From positions 37,157,722 through 37,221,721 of the forward strand of contig CM050654.1 of the NCBI GenBank assembly GCA_027574665.1: a stretch of 64,000 nt of DNA, given 5' to 3'. Below the pieces are notes generated by a model, which was given only the letters and a program-made list of their open reading frames with translations, had not been told where the DNA came from and searched no databases. This DNA is from Rhynochetos jubatus. Taxonomy: Eukaryota > Chordata > Aves > Eurypygiformes > Rhynochetidae. Shown in pieces: positions 48,280 through 60,328 of this stretch (within the stretch, counting starts at the first letter, position 1; every line of letters starts with the position of its first letter). Made by a program: the position numbers and the translations under genes.

Positions 48280-49330
48280 TCACCTGGCTCCAGGGCTTTG
48301 ATTTGCAATGGGGTCTGCTTAAAGCCAGGAAGGGAAAAGGGAGGAGAAAGGTGCATGATAGAGCATTTTGTCTCTATACATATGTGGCCTGGTTGCTAAC
48401 AAGGCAGTGAATAATAGTCAACATGAATTTATTAAGAAAAAATCATGCCAAACCAACCGTTTTCTGTGGAAAACAGTATATGTCTTAGCTTCATTGTCTT
48501 TTGCAGCTGTGTCAGAACTTTTTTTGTGAGGAAGCTGAGGAAACCTGGTCTGGGTGACTTTGCTGTGGGGAGAGGAGGGAGCGAGTCTGAGGAGTTTGTA
48601 ATGGTTCACGGTATCTGTGTGGACCCGTTTTGCTATTGAGAGTCCATTGGGTCTGCCTGGTGCCTGAGGACGGCCTGTTTTTGCTAGTGACTGGGTTGGC
48701 AGAACAGAGATCTTGACTACAAAACGTGCAGCTAATACACAGCTGCAGTGGGCTGCAAGTAAACTGGAAGGCAGGGTTAGGGTTTAAAATGAGTTTAATA
48801 AATTGGAGCAGTTGTCTGGAAAACCTAAGATGCTGTTTCACTGTAGAAAGTACAACATACCACACTTATCAGGAATAATTGTCAGCCTGAGTGACAGATG
48901 GGTAGATGGCATTTTTGTAAAAATGCATATAGAGGGTTTCAGGGGATCACAGACAAATATGACGGAATAGTGTCCTGCTAAAGAGTGGTCAGAAAGCATT
49001 CAGGGGTGTATAAAGAGGACTACTGCACTATTACTGATGTTGCCTGACACAAAAAGGCCTCAGCTTTTTCCCTGCACTCAGACAGGGAAACAGCCTCAGG
49101 AAAGGTTTTGATGGTTACAGAAGTGCAGAGGAAAGCAGTGGGAATGATCAGCATTGCGAAAACAAGAGGGAGGTGTAAAGAGTGGGAGAAACAGAGCCTA
49201 AAGAAGGGAAGCTATGGTAGATCTTAAAATGCCCAGGGAAGGCTAGTGCAAGATGAAGGACTTTATGGGTATAATGTCTCACTTGGTTATGAAGGGCTGG
49301 TAAACTCCAGTTTTAACTGTTAGTCCCTTC
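48280..49330 (+). mobile_element. Very old CR1 LINE ORF2 fragment
   Basis: Although heavily decayed, the order of CR1 reverse-transcriptase landmarks is kept. 'agtcaacatgaatttattaa', 'gaaaaaatcatgccaaacca' and 'acc' (48416-48458) correspond to the SQHGF.KNKSCQTN-like motif. 'gggtttaaaatgagtttaat' with 'aaattgga' (48779-48806) is the block after the active site. 'agggtttcaggggatcacag' with 'acaaatatga' is the following GVI.DHK-like segment (48932-48961). 'attcaggggtgtataaagag' (48999-49018) is ILGC.K-like, and 'gagcctaaagaagggaagct' (49193-49212) is SLEKRR-like. The YADD-type active site is not readable, and many stops and indels are present. It looks older than the CR1 copies at 4.4, 32.5 and 59.9 kb. 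Confidence 0.65.
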
Positions 49331-51515
49331 TTGAGCTCAGAACCAGACTTCTCTGCAGGTATGAACAGTGTATAAAAGGGAGAAGACAGGAATTGTGGTG
49401 TATTTAGTGATAATAAAAATATAAAAATAGGAAGTGAGTAATTTTACCCATATACTATGTAAGGTTTTACATTTTAAAATCTCATATTGCCTGGAAAAGG
49501 TGTTTTCCCTGATTTTACAGGTGGATTATATAAGCAAATACTTTTTTAATTTTCTTTTTTCCTTATGTATTTTGATCCAAGGCCTTTCCAACTTTTGTTG
49601 CTCTGAGCTGGCGTGTTTTCTGCACTAGAAATTGTTTACTTGATTAGAAAGAGAAAATACAAATATTTCCATTGTCTTAATGGTAATTTTGCAAAATAAT
49701 GAGAAAACATGCAGTAATATTAAACTAATTTTTGAAAAAATCTAAAGACCAAGCTTGATCTGATTGTGTCTTTTTGAGTTATACATTATTTTACCTATAA
49801 ACTAATTAAAAAGTAAGTGCATTGTGCCCAATAAACGTCCAGTTGGATTTGTGTTCTCCATTAGTTACTTCTATCAAAGAGAAGTAAACAATAATTTTAT
49901 AATTTTTAATGGAAGTGTATTATTTAATAATGCTTTAGCTTTTCGTCTTCAATAATTTTTGCTGTAATTTTGTTAATGTAATCTCTGCTTACTTTGTATG
50001 GCATATTCAATAATGACACTATGCTTTTCAATAGAAATACACGGAGTGCTGGTCTCAAATCCCAGTGCCTGCTAGGCATCTTTCTAATTTTCAAATAATT
50101 TTGTTTTTTTTTTTTTTGTTTTGTTATTACGGAACAAAAAATTCACAGCCTAGAACTGAGTTACCAGCTCTGCTTTTCTCCAGACTCCAATTCTGTGGCA
50201 TTATAAAAAAATACTATGTCTTGAAATCAAAGAAATTCTCTTTTGTGAGGGTTCACTTGCTTGTTAATTCACTTAAGCTCTGGAGATATACTCATTGGTA
50301 TGCGCCTGCTACCTGTGTGCTCCATGCCTAGGCAGCCCAAGGAGGAAATGCAGGTGGTTTTTAGGTCAGCTGATGCCCACTGTATGTTTGCTTGATGTGT
50401 TACACCTTGGCTATGGGATATATGGGCAAGAGCATCTGTAACAAACTCCAGCATAGGCGGGGTGGTGTTGAAGCGCATGTGGAGCGGCTACAGGGAGCTG
50501 CAGGCAGCGAGGAGCTGGAAATACTTTTGGCCTGGCTTCGGTAGGGCAGGCAAAGCGTATGCTTCTCCGTACAGCTGTGGAGTCAGAGGGGATTCTGCTT
50601 TCCTTCAGGCATCTTCCTTTGTGTGTATGAGGACTGTGAGACGGTTTGATCTTGAGAAAGCTTGAGCTCAAAATTAACCATAAAACTTTTTGATCTCATG
50701 CTTAATTTGTTTAGCCGTTGTTTTAATTTTTTTCCCCTACATTTCTGTTAGTAATTTTGTACAAACTTTGTTCAGATAGCAGCTACTTCAGCAGCACACT
50801 AGGAATCTGTGAGCACACCTAACTTGCATAAAATTGAGTGTATTGCAGGTGCCCTCTCTTAACTAGGAAAATTTAAAGCTACTGACTACAAATCCAAGCA
50901 TGAAATGATCCAAAGTGGAACTCTATCTCGCCTGGCCTTTTCTCCTTCATCTAAATTTAGTCCTCAAGTGTACAGATGCATCTTGCTGTGCCCTTGCACC
51001 CAAGGACAGGAGGAAGCCTACAGCATCTAGGTAAAGCACTTCCCAGTGCTCTCAGGCAGTAGCAGATTGCAGTACTGTAGTTTATCAGTACAGTATTAAA
51101 ATTGCAGATTAAGATTTCTTTTCATGGACACAAAACACCACACAAACATTCAAAGCAGCTTGTAGTGCCAGGCTGCTGGCATGAAACTTTTTAAGCACAG
51201 GGACAATTTCTCACACACCTATGGAATATTTAATAGTTCTCAGATTGCTCATTAACTGGGATGTGTGGACAAGTGCATTTAGGTCCATACTATAACGAAG
51301 ACATCAAAATGGGTTTAAAATAGCTTGAACTTTCCTTTCTAAAGTTTCAGTTGAACTGTGGACTAAATGGTGGCAGCATGTCCTTGGAAACACTTGTCTT
51401 GATTTTGGTCTGTCTGAGTTTTAGCATGCCCTGTGACCTTAAACCAGTCCTGTAGTCCTTGAAAGAGTTAAGACTTTTGAGTAGTATTCAATATTACTTA
51501 TTTGATACAATTGGC
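49331..51515. other. Non-coding DNA
   Basis: AT-rich with enhancer-like texture at 49640-50040 ('aaactaattaaaaagtaagt', 'gaagtaaacaataattttat'), a T14 run (50104-50117) and a GC-richer patch at 50440-50620 with several CpGs. Frames on both strands in the patch have no domain I recognise. Confidence 0.45.
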
Positions 51516-51536
51516 TTTTTTTTTTTTTTTTTTTTT
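51516..51536. repeat. Poly-T run (21)
   Basis: Twenty-one consecutive T between 'ttggc' and 'actatagc'. The longest T run in the window; no retroposed body could be recognised beside it. Confidence 0.9.
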
Positions 51537-51984
51537 ACTATAGCAAGACCAAACTAAAGCCTTTACAATAATACCATCTTTCCTTTCTAAAGAGCATCAG
51601 TCTGGGACTTCAGAGATTTGTTTTCAGGTCTGGGCCCTATGGTTGTGTTGGAATAGGCTTGGTAGAACAGGCTGCTAGGAAAGCCATGACCTCCAGAAAG
51701 GTGTGTGAGCACAGCCACTGCTGCTTCTGCTGTCCTCTTGGCCTCACTGGAAATGACTTCTCTTCCTCCTGCCCACTCTGCCTGTGGAGGCCTTTCCATC
51801 TGCCTTCTTGGTCTCTTGGAGGACCTCAGTTGTCTCACTGCTATTGGCAGGGGAGACATGGGTTGGTCTAGCAGAAGCATCTTGTTGTACCTGTGAAGGT
51901 CTCTTGCCTCGTTGCATCTGATTTCTTCATTTCACAAGGCTGTTGCATTTGTCCAATTCTTGTTTATTGTAGGAAACTGTGTGT
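51537..51984. other. Non-coding DNA with a weak SINE-like hint
   Basis: 'gagcatcagtctgggacttc' (51592-51611) followed by 'ttttcaggtctgggccc' faintly resembles the 5' half of MIR. Overlapping plus and minus frames at 51587-51896 arise in the same block and are unsupported. Confidence 0.35.
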
Positions 51985-52115
51985 TCCTGTAATACTCAGC
52001 TCAGGACTTAGAAAAGTTGGGTTCATGTCCCTGTTCAAATCCCATCACTTTCTGTTGTCATGGCTGACCTGTCACAGCTTAGTAGAAAATCCATTTTCCT
52101 TATTCCAGTATCTTC
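51985..52115 (+). repeat. Weak MIR-like (CORE-SINE) relic
   Basis: 'atactcagctcaggacttag', then 'ttgggttcatgtccctgttc' and 'aaatcccatcactttctg' (52017-52054), then 'cttagtagaaaatccatttt' parallels the MIR order: AGCTTTGGAGTCAGA, GGGTTCAAATCC.TGCTCTG, CACTTACTAGCTGTG and AAAATGGG. Spacing is only roughly kept. Confidence 0.4.
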
Positions 52116-55100
52116 TGCTTTGTGAATAGTTTCAGGGATGTTTGGGGTGGAAGAACAATTTAATATCCCCTCAAGGCCCTTTTCAGTACCAGTTTATTTT
52201 TGCATCAAGCCCTTGGTTTATACAAGTGCAGTTCTCTTCCACCTAACCTGTAACTTTTCCAAAAGTAAAGGCATGAATGATAGATTCATGTACTTCCCAC
52301 AAAACCATGTGTTTAGCACCTGCAGATCAATTATATCAAGTTAACTCAATAGAGTTTGATTATCTCAATTATTTAAAAACCCAGCAGCTGCCAGAATTAT
52401 ACAGATCTTATAAGCATTTCCACTGGTAGATTCCCTCAGTTTAAGATCAGCATATATGCAGCCTCTTCATGAGAAATTTTTAGACTTTTAAAGAAATTTC
52501 TCTTAACATGTAAACATTTTCCATTTAGACTGCAATCCACTTTATAGGTCTGTAGTAATTTTCTGTTACTTTATGTAAGTGTTTTTTATCTTTCATTTTT
52601 AATCCAGGTAGTTTCTACTCTAATAGGTACTAATTTAGACCCTCTTCGCCACCCCTCCCCTAGCTCCTTTCTACTGCTGCTCTAATCTTGATCAGGATTG
52701 TGTGGGTTTTTTTGTTGGTTCCTCCCACCCCAGACTCTATGACTTAGTTCACTCCCAGCTCTTGTTACCTTGAGTCTGGGTCTTTTTCTTTTATTTTGGA
52801 TTCATTCCTCTCCTCCTACTCTGTTTATTTAAGGACATGGAAATCAATGTTCTGGGCTTACTTTGTAGTATCTATATATCCTTATGTCGGTATTAACCTC
52901 TGTGCTTTTTGCCTTGTTCAGATACCAGACTATATTGTTTTATTTTACAATAGCCTGAACCTTGCATAAATTCAATATCTGATGGTTTTCCATCTTGATC
53001 TTCCTAATTAAAGTCTCTAAACCAATTCTGTTTATCTCACTGCTTATTCTTGACTTGTATCTCTATTCTCAGATGTTTTCAAGTAGAAGTTACAAAAATA
53101 GCACTTTCTGTGTATGAAGAAATCGAGAATTAAGCCAGGTTTGAATTTAATTTTGCGTGTGTATAGTGCTTTGGTCATTCCTATCTCCTGCAGGAAATCT
53201 CTGCCATTTCCTCCTGTCACTTCCCTTCATGAACCTCCAGTCTTCTTCAGTAACTTGGTCTTGTAAAGTGATGGCAGGTCGTAGCTGTTGAGGGGAAAAT
53301 GATTGCTTGGTATATAAGGGCATAAGCTTTTAAAAGGGTTTTAATAGCAGGAGAAAGATTGTGAAATGGTGTCTGTATGAAAGGGCAAAGGAACATATTA
53401 GGTTGATAGCGGCTCGTGGCATTAAACAGATAGGCTGCTTCATTTTGTGCCCATTGAAACTTTTTTTTCAGTACCTCAAACTTAGTTAAAACATGAAATA
53501 AACAGGCTTGATGATCACAAAGGCTTGGATCTTCTTTCTCAGACACATCCATTCTAGTAACAAACTTTTTGTTGACTCTCAGAAGCTTGGCACAGAGTAT
53601 AAGGAAAGCGTGAAGCTTTTGAATAGGGTAATCTGGTTTTGCTACACCCTTATGATAAATCTGTCTTTCACCTGACACGGACTCTGACAGCACTAACAAT
53701 CTAATAAATCAGTCATGGGTAATGCATGCCGAAAGCTGCTTCAGGGGAAAAAAAAGGACGGGAAAAGGGGGGCACTTAGGAACAGACCAGGATTATGTTT
53801 CTTTCTTCCCGTGGCTCTAAGGCAAACTGATGAAAAGCCTCTCTATTCTCTCAGTAAACTTATCACAAGTTATTCCCATCTTCCTGTTACAGTACAAATG
53901 CCAGCAAGTTACATGTCTAGATCAAAATTACTTCTAAATAGAGGGGGAGGGAAGTCTTAACCAGGTGTCAGAAATCAGCTGGGTAATTGGCTGGTCCCAT
54001 CAGGAACACTATCATGACCGAAGAGTAAAATGTTGGGAGTAAAGTTAGTGCAAAAATTTTGGACAAAATTATGATCATTAGGATAAAAGTTCTTTCTGGT
54101 TCAGACTGAGGGTTTGTCTAGTTAGTGTTTTTCCTCGGAAGCACTTTCCATTATCAGTTTTAATAGGGGGACTTCTCCAAGCCAGGTTAGCTGTGGAGTT
54201 TGGGGAGGTGTTGAGTTTCTATCAAACAGCGAGGCAATAACAAAGCTGGCTCTGGCACAGAAGGGAGTGAAGGAAGTAAATCCTTTGATCTCTGAAAAGC
54301 TCAACTAACATGTCCAATTTGGAACTGAGTTGCCTGTGACTCAGGCAGAGGCAGAAAAGAAAGGCACATCGGGATGATTTGTGTCTTAGCTGAGAAGCTC
54401 AGAGGCAGAACATCCCCTTGGATCAGGGAGGCAGGGACCCAGAGAGGACAGGCTTGGACTGTGCCATAGGAGCCTGGCTTCACTTCTGCAGGAGAAGCTC
54501 CTGCACGGCCGTGCGCCCGCCTCTGTTCACAGGGCAAGGCTCACAGCGCATCCATGTCTTCCTCTTCCAAGGGGAAACTGGCCCAGTGTCTGGTCTCACA
54601 AATCTCAGCTATTGTAAACAGGCAGCAATGTGGAATACTGTGTAACATCTGTGTTCTGGAAGGCAGAGACCACCTTTTCCAAACCTGCCTCGTGGGTGCC
54701 TGGGAATTGATCCAGAGTGCCCCTTCTCAAGCACGATGGAAACTTGTTCTGAAGGTTAATTTTGGATGTGGCAGCTCCTGCTCAGAGCTCCTGAGTATGA
54801 ACTGGTTTGCCGAAGCATGAATGGTAGCCTTAGAGGTACATATTGTTATGTGTACTATGTGTATGCTGGTATGCACTGCTCCTTCTCCAACTGATATTAA
54901 TGTTAAAAAATTAATTGAGCATAAAGATATGATATTAGGCCCACAGAGCGTGTTATGGTCTACAGGTTCATAATTAAATAAAGTGAAAATAATTTTATGC
55001 ATAATTCTATGTGTGTTTGTTTACGTATATGGACTATAGGAATGTCTTTTTCATTTGGGATGTGATATATGAGTTGGCAGACCCTCTCAATGTGACATCA

Positions 55101-56495
55101 GCTTGGACTGAGCCCCAAAATGGACTCATTTCAATCCATCATCTGCTGTTTTTTCAGTGACTCATGTGGGACAGTGTTTTCTGGCAGGAAAGCTGAGTGT
55201 TAAATACCAGTAGGGACCAGATCACACTTCTCTCCCCTATGGGGGGTCTCCCTAGCACAGGATTAGTGTCTTCTGCTGTTGAGCTGCTGCTGTACTTGTT
55301 TATGGACAAGCCAAGGAATGACATCTGCAGGCCCTCACAGTGGTACATTTCTGGAGAAAAACTCTGCTCACACTAAAAGGAGTTAAGATGTTGCATTTAA
55401 CTACCTATTCTGCAGGGAGTACATGCACTTCTTTCAACTTACATTGCACTTTCTAACATGAGAGAAAAAAAGCCCTTTTTAAATGAAAAGAAAATGGTAT
55501 TTTTCCTGCTGGAATACAAAATAGCATGGCTAGTTTTCCACTAAAAGCATTTTCTTGGATTTGTAGCGACTTCTAGGATGCTTTCAGCTAATGTACTGTG
55601 GAGATGCACATACGTGTGCATATATACATGTGTGCAGTGAAGCATATAACCTGCCCCATCTTTTGGGGAACAGTTAATAATGGTAGAGAGTAAGCACAAA
55701 AGTTAACTCCTTCCTACTTACTGCAGTCTCTAGCTTTCTAGGCAGAAATAGTGTTATTGTCATCTTTTCACTTGAAAACAACACAAAACCAATGTCAGTT
55801 CAACCAGTACCTGAATGTTTAAACATCTACGTGAATGAGTATTATAAGTCATGGCTGAGTTAAACCTTTTTACATCATTAGCAAATTTATGTTCAGTAAA
55901 GTCCCCCAAACACTACTCCTTGTTCCAAAGGGTTCTGTTTGCTATTCCCATAGCAAACAAACAATCGTGATGTAGTGTACCCAATTTATTTGGGGTTTTA
56001 ACAGGGTTTTGAAATAAGCCCTCAGCAAACAGTGTTGGAAGTCAATTAGAAGTTAGAACTAAACTTACTTATAAATCAAGTAACTATGCAGAGTTGGTAC
56101 ATTTTTTGGTAGAGTACAATTAGTATGACTGACTCCCACCCTAAGCTCCTTGCAGTATTTTTGGACACATAACAATTAGAAGTGGCTTATAAGTAAAAGA
56201 CAAGGTTTAGAAAATAAGACATTGTATTTGCAAGAAAATGTCCTAACTGGGTATTTTTCAACAAGGTGTAAAACACCAATGAAATTCTAGAGAAGAATTT
56301 TTCTCTTACATTATCCTGTATCTTGTTTAAAACACAAGCTGGGAATATAGTCATCACTATATCTAGTGAGTTTTTAGCGAAGTCTGTTGAACAATCAAGG
56401 AAGGAGAATCAGTTAAGTGCTGAAGTGTCTGGGGAACAAGGAACAATGTCTAATTCATCCTCCAGAAAAGAAGTGTTACACTGACATGACCTATG
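52116..56495. other. Unique non-coding DNA
   Basis: No supported gene or element. Pyrimidine-rich sequence covers 52640-52830; a GC-richer patch is at 54420-54560; a TG/CA patch lies at 55607-55637 ('cacatacgtgtgcatatata'). The minus 150-codon frame (53247-53699) and the frames at 53715-53960 and 54301-54820 lack recognisable domains. Confidence 0.45.
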
Positions 56496-56520
56496 AACCT
56501 ACAGTAACTAACTGTAGGTT
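56496..56520. repeat. Perfect inverted repeat (10-bp arms, 5-base loop)
   Basis: AACCTACAGT, then AACTA, then ACTGTAGGTT. The arms are exact reverse complements. It may extrude as a small hairpin in DNA or RNA. It is too short for a microRNA precursor and has no adjacent gene. Confidence 0.85.
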
Positions 56521-59029
56521 ACCTATAGTTTGATATCAGATACTGCAGCCTGAGCACTGCTATTTATCAGCAATTGTTTCTGGTTTATATCTGTACATGA
56601 ACTATCCTCAAAGCTGCCAAATATCAATATAATTGTCTAAAAATAGATGGGGATGTATATTGTCTCAGTCACTTCTAGAAATACAGCGAGAAGCTTCAAG
56701 GCACTGAAAGCTGGTTTAGTTTTTCAAATCCAATCTTGGCAAAGGTTTTGTTCATTAACACTGTCTCTTGTAGACATTATGGAGGCAAAGTAATAGAAAT
56801 CTTTTTTATTGATTGGGTCTGTACTTCAAGAAAGGTGTAATTGCCACCCTAAATTTAATCTTGTAGATACTCATCTGATGCCAATGTTCTGTTTTAGTAT
56901 TAATGTCTTCCTGGAACTGTTAAAGCAAAGGCTAAAAACTTACCTTCACATTAACATTAGTAACTGTGATCTAGAGCAGCATGTGCTAGTAAAATATAGT
57001 GAGTATTTTTGACAACGGGTCCTTCGTCTAAACGTTTATTTAGTAGGAACCTTTCAAGGAGTGACAAGTGCTTTTGTTAATCTTTTGTGTTTGGGAAACT
57101 ATTTACATGGAAGCAGTTCACCAAATAAAATGAAAGGTGAAATTTCAGAAATAAAAAATAGAGAATCATTCATTGAAAATCAGAATGGATACATTTAAAA
57201 GCATTTTGCTTTATTAGTTAGACATGGGAAAAAATTGCTGCTATTAAGGGCTGAGTGAAAGGAAGGAGGAATGTTTGTATGAGTTATAGTACTGACAGTT
57301 TTCCCAAGCTTTTTTAAATAACTGATTTGCTGTATTCAAAGGTCTCACAGTCAGTAACTTTTATTCCTATAAATTGACAGTAACGGTCAGATCAAATCTT
57401 ACATTTAGTTACTGTTGCAGCCCTGAAGGTTCAGTAAAAAATCCTCACTTGTATCATTGTTCCTCTGAGTTGCTTCTGGAAGAGTGAGGGAATGTCAAAA
57501 TTTCTGCCTTCCTTCATCAAGGCACCAGATCTTCATCTGTAGTTGCTCTGAAACTTCCAGTGAAGCAAACAAGAGGAGGGTGTGAATGCATCGAAAGTGG
57601 TTTGGGATTTATCTTATTGAACCTAAGTTGTCTGAGGTGACAGTTTAAAACATTATTTTTTTCCCCAAGTGAACTTATAATTGGTTTCCTTATTCCTTAC
57701 CTTGGACTCCTTCACCGCCTGTTTCCTCTCACTGCTCCATCGCATGCCGCGTCAGTACCACCTCCTGTGATGAAACACATGGCCCGTCTTTTGATCGCTG
57801 CTGGGTGAGCCAATGGTAGATTTGTGTAAATCTGAATTTTCAGATTCAGGTGCACGTTTCTGAGAGCACCTACACTTTCCAGTATTTCACCAAGCCTCTA
57901 TTGTACGACTAGAAAGCTGATTGTCTAAAAAGCTTCCAGGGATTGAGGCTGTATGGCTACATGGGGCCTTGCAAATCCTTAGCATGTCAACGGTTGACTT
58001 ACCAGGAAGCAATGCATAGCCATTACAGAGGGCAAAGGAGGACTCAGGTGTAGAGGCAACTGAAGGACAGTATTTCACCAGGTATTGCATCAATACCTTC
58101 ACAAATAAATGCTGACACAGTAGCAACTTAGAAAACTAAAGCATTTGGCTTTAGCAGTTAGTGGAAAGACACTACAAGCTGGAGCTGGTGTTGGTTGAAC
58201 GTTATTGACATCTTTCCCTTGGTTGTCATTGAAATTTCTCAGTAGAAGCAGGACTGTATTTAGTCACTCATCTCTAGACTATGGGTAATCGTATCTGTTT
58301 AAAAAAAATGGGAAGAAATGGTGAAATTTATATGTGCCTTCAAATTTTAATGAAAGCAGAATAACACAGCACTAAAAATCTTTATAAAATGTTCTGTACC
58401 ATTTTAACATCTTGTCAGGAGCATTCATTGTGATGGTGTCACTACAGCCACAGATCATGAATTTGAGCCTTGCCACAGACAGGTTTGAAAATAAATGTAG
58501 GTTTATTGACATATGAGAAGGGTGTGTTGTTTTCTTTATTCTTTTGTGCGATTATATGAAGGTAAAAGGGAGAGAACTAGCAATTTTTTTGCACTGTATC
58601 TCCCAAATGAAAAACGTGCTCAGTGCCAGATTATCAGTACCCAAATGATTGTCTTCATTGTCCTGCATTATGTTCTCTTCATCCTATTGGGAGCTGCAAA
58701 AAAGAAAAGAGGATTCAGCTGCTTAAGGGACTGTAGAAGAAACAGCCTCATGCGTGTGATGTCATGTAAGGAATATTATGTGCAAGCGTTCAAATGACTT
58801 ATTGTAGTTACTGTATTTTCTCTAGAATTTTTATGTAATTATGGCAAAATCACAGTCCACATTTTTTTTTCACAATTTTGACTTAGGTAACCAAAGTTTT
58901 TATTAACCGGGGAATGAAGAACATGTTATCGAAAGGGGTTAAGCAGTGAAATGATGAATGGAACAGTTTCCAAAGCATGCACATAAAGTGATATAATCTA
59001 GCTAAGTCTGATTTCTGCTCCATTGCTTC
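56521..59029. other. AT-rich non-coding DNA
   Basis: Nothing recognised apart from a small CpG cluster at 57715-57805 ('ccatcgcatgccgcgtcagt', 57737-57756). Frames at 56809-57012, 57887-58126 (minus) and 58513-58797 are motif-free. Confidence 0.5.
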
Positions 59030-59215
59030 AACAGGAAAATAGCTATATTGCCGGAATGATTCGGCTTAGGCTCTATTATTTGCGTTGGCGCTTGACAGTT
59101 ATGGAGTTGGAATTCAATTTCTTTCATCTAAAGCAGGTGCGCCTTAAAAAAATTCGCTCTGCCACTTCTGTGTAACGCATGGAGACTGTTGGCTTCTTGC
59201 CTGAAAGCGCTGCAG
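59030..59215. promoter_or_regulatory. Candidate conserved non-coding block with retained CpGs
   Basis: About nine CpGs in under 190 bp ('attgccggaatgattcggct', 'tttgcgttggcgcttgacag', 'caggtgcgcc', 'gaaagcgctg') in an otherwise CpG-depleted neighbourhood. Contains an NFI/E2F-like 'ttggcgc' next to a TALE-like 'ttgacag'. CpG retention can reflect selection or lack of germline methylation. There is no open frame of note on the plus strand, and a minus frame (59144-59347) has no domain I know. Confidence 0.3.
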
Positions 59216-59879
59216 TGCACTTATCCCATTTTCATACAGCAGAAGTTGTCCGTGAATATCATCTTGGTTTAAATACACGAGTGAATTTTCTTTATCCCAA
59301 AACAAGATAATAGATGATATGAAAAGCTTTATTTTATGCTGGCACATAGATTTAAGAACACATTTTGAAGGGCAGTTTTATAGAAATCTGTATTACAAAG
59401 CACATAAAGATGTTGATATTCATTTATTATTGAGGACAAGAGGAAAGGTACTCCTTAATCTTGATGTATCTGTATTTGATATGACAGGTTAACCTTGATA
59501 TTAGCATCATGCCTCCAAATTTTGCTTCCCTGTTTGACTCTAAAATACCTTACCTTAGTTTCTGATAGTGATGTATCCAGGTAGCAGTTGTTTATTTGTA
59601 AATAGTACATGACACATTTTATATGAAAAGAGACTGTACTTCTACAAGTGCCTGCTGGGATTTAGACAGGTTTCGTTAGAGTAAGGATTTGAGTTTACAT
59701 GGAAAAAATGTGTATAATATCTGGAAGGGTGATATATATTTACTGAGGTCAAATAAAAGTGTATGGGCAAGTCTGTATCACATAGATATATTTCCATGTA
59801 TCTATATACACTTTCATACTACAACACATATCTGGATTTTAGATGTATATATTTTTGTATGTGTAAATATATACATGTG
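59216..59879. other. AT-rich DNA ending in a TA/TG-rich patch
   Basis: Unique sequence, becoming TA/TG-rich from about 59725 to 59879 ('tatatatttttgtatgtgta', 'aatatatacatgtg'). The CR1 copy begins directly after this patch. Confidence 0.5.
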
Positions 59880-60328
59880 TAGAATCATAGAATCATTTAG
59901 GTTGGAAAAGACCCTTAAGATTACCACATCCAACTGTTAACCCAACACTGCCAAGCCCATCACTAAACCACATCCCTAAGCACCTTGTCCACACATCTCT
60001 TACATCCCTCCAGGGATGGTGACCCCACCACCTCCCTGGACAGCCCATTCCAACCCCTGACAGACCTTTCTGGCAAGAAATTTTTCCTAATATCCAGTCT
60101 AAACCTCCCTTGGCGCAACCTGAGGCTGTTTCTTCTTGTCCTGTCGCTTGTCACCTGGGAGAAGAGACCAACCCCCACCTCTGCACCCTCCTTTCAGGTA
60201 GCTGTAGGGAGTGATAAGGTCTCCCCTGAGCCTCCTCTTCTCCAGACTGAACACCCCCAGCTCCCTCAACCAGTTCTCACAGGACTTATGCTCCAGAGCC
60301 TTCCCCAGCTCCATTGCCCTTGTCTGGG
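59880..60328 (-). mobile_element. CR1 LINE, 5'-truncated 3' end, best-preserved copy
   Basis: Reading the minus strand, the element runs through the ORF2 C-terminus into the 3' UTR and ends at 59880 with the octamer tail (plus strand 'tagaatcatagaatcattta'). The predicted residues include [18 protein letters not shown] in one frame and [33 protein letters not shown] in another, so a frameshift separates them near 60150-60180. Its 3' UTR ('taaccatt'-type variant with 'cttaagattaccaca' on the plus strand) differs from the 4.4 and 32.5 kb copies, so it is from another CR1 subfamily. The 5' truncation lies near 60328, where TA/TG-rich flank resumes. Confidence 0.95.

Noticed and set aside
53715..53960. 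81-codon frame starting with a myristoylation-like MGNACRK
   Set aside because: A short N-terminal resemblance only; the rest has no domain, and the frame sits in unsupported sequence.
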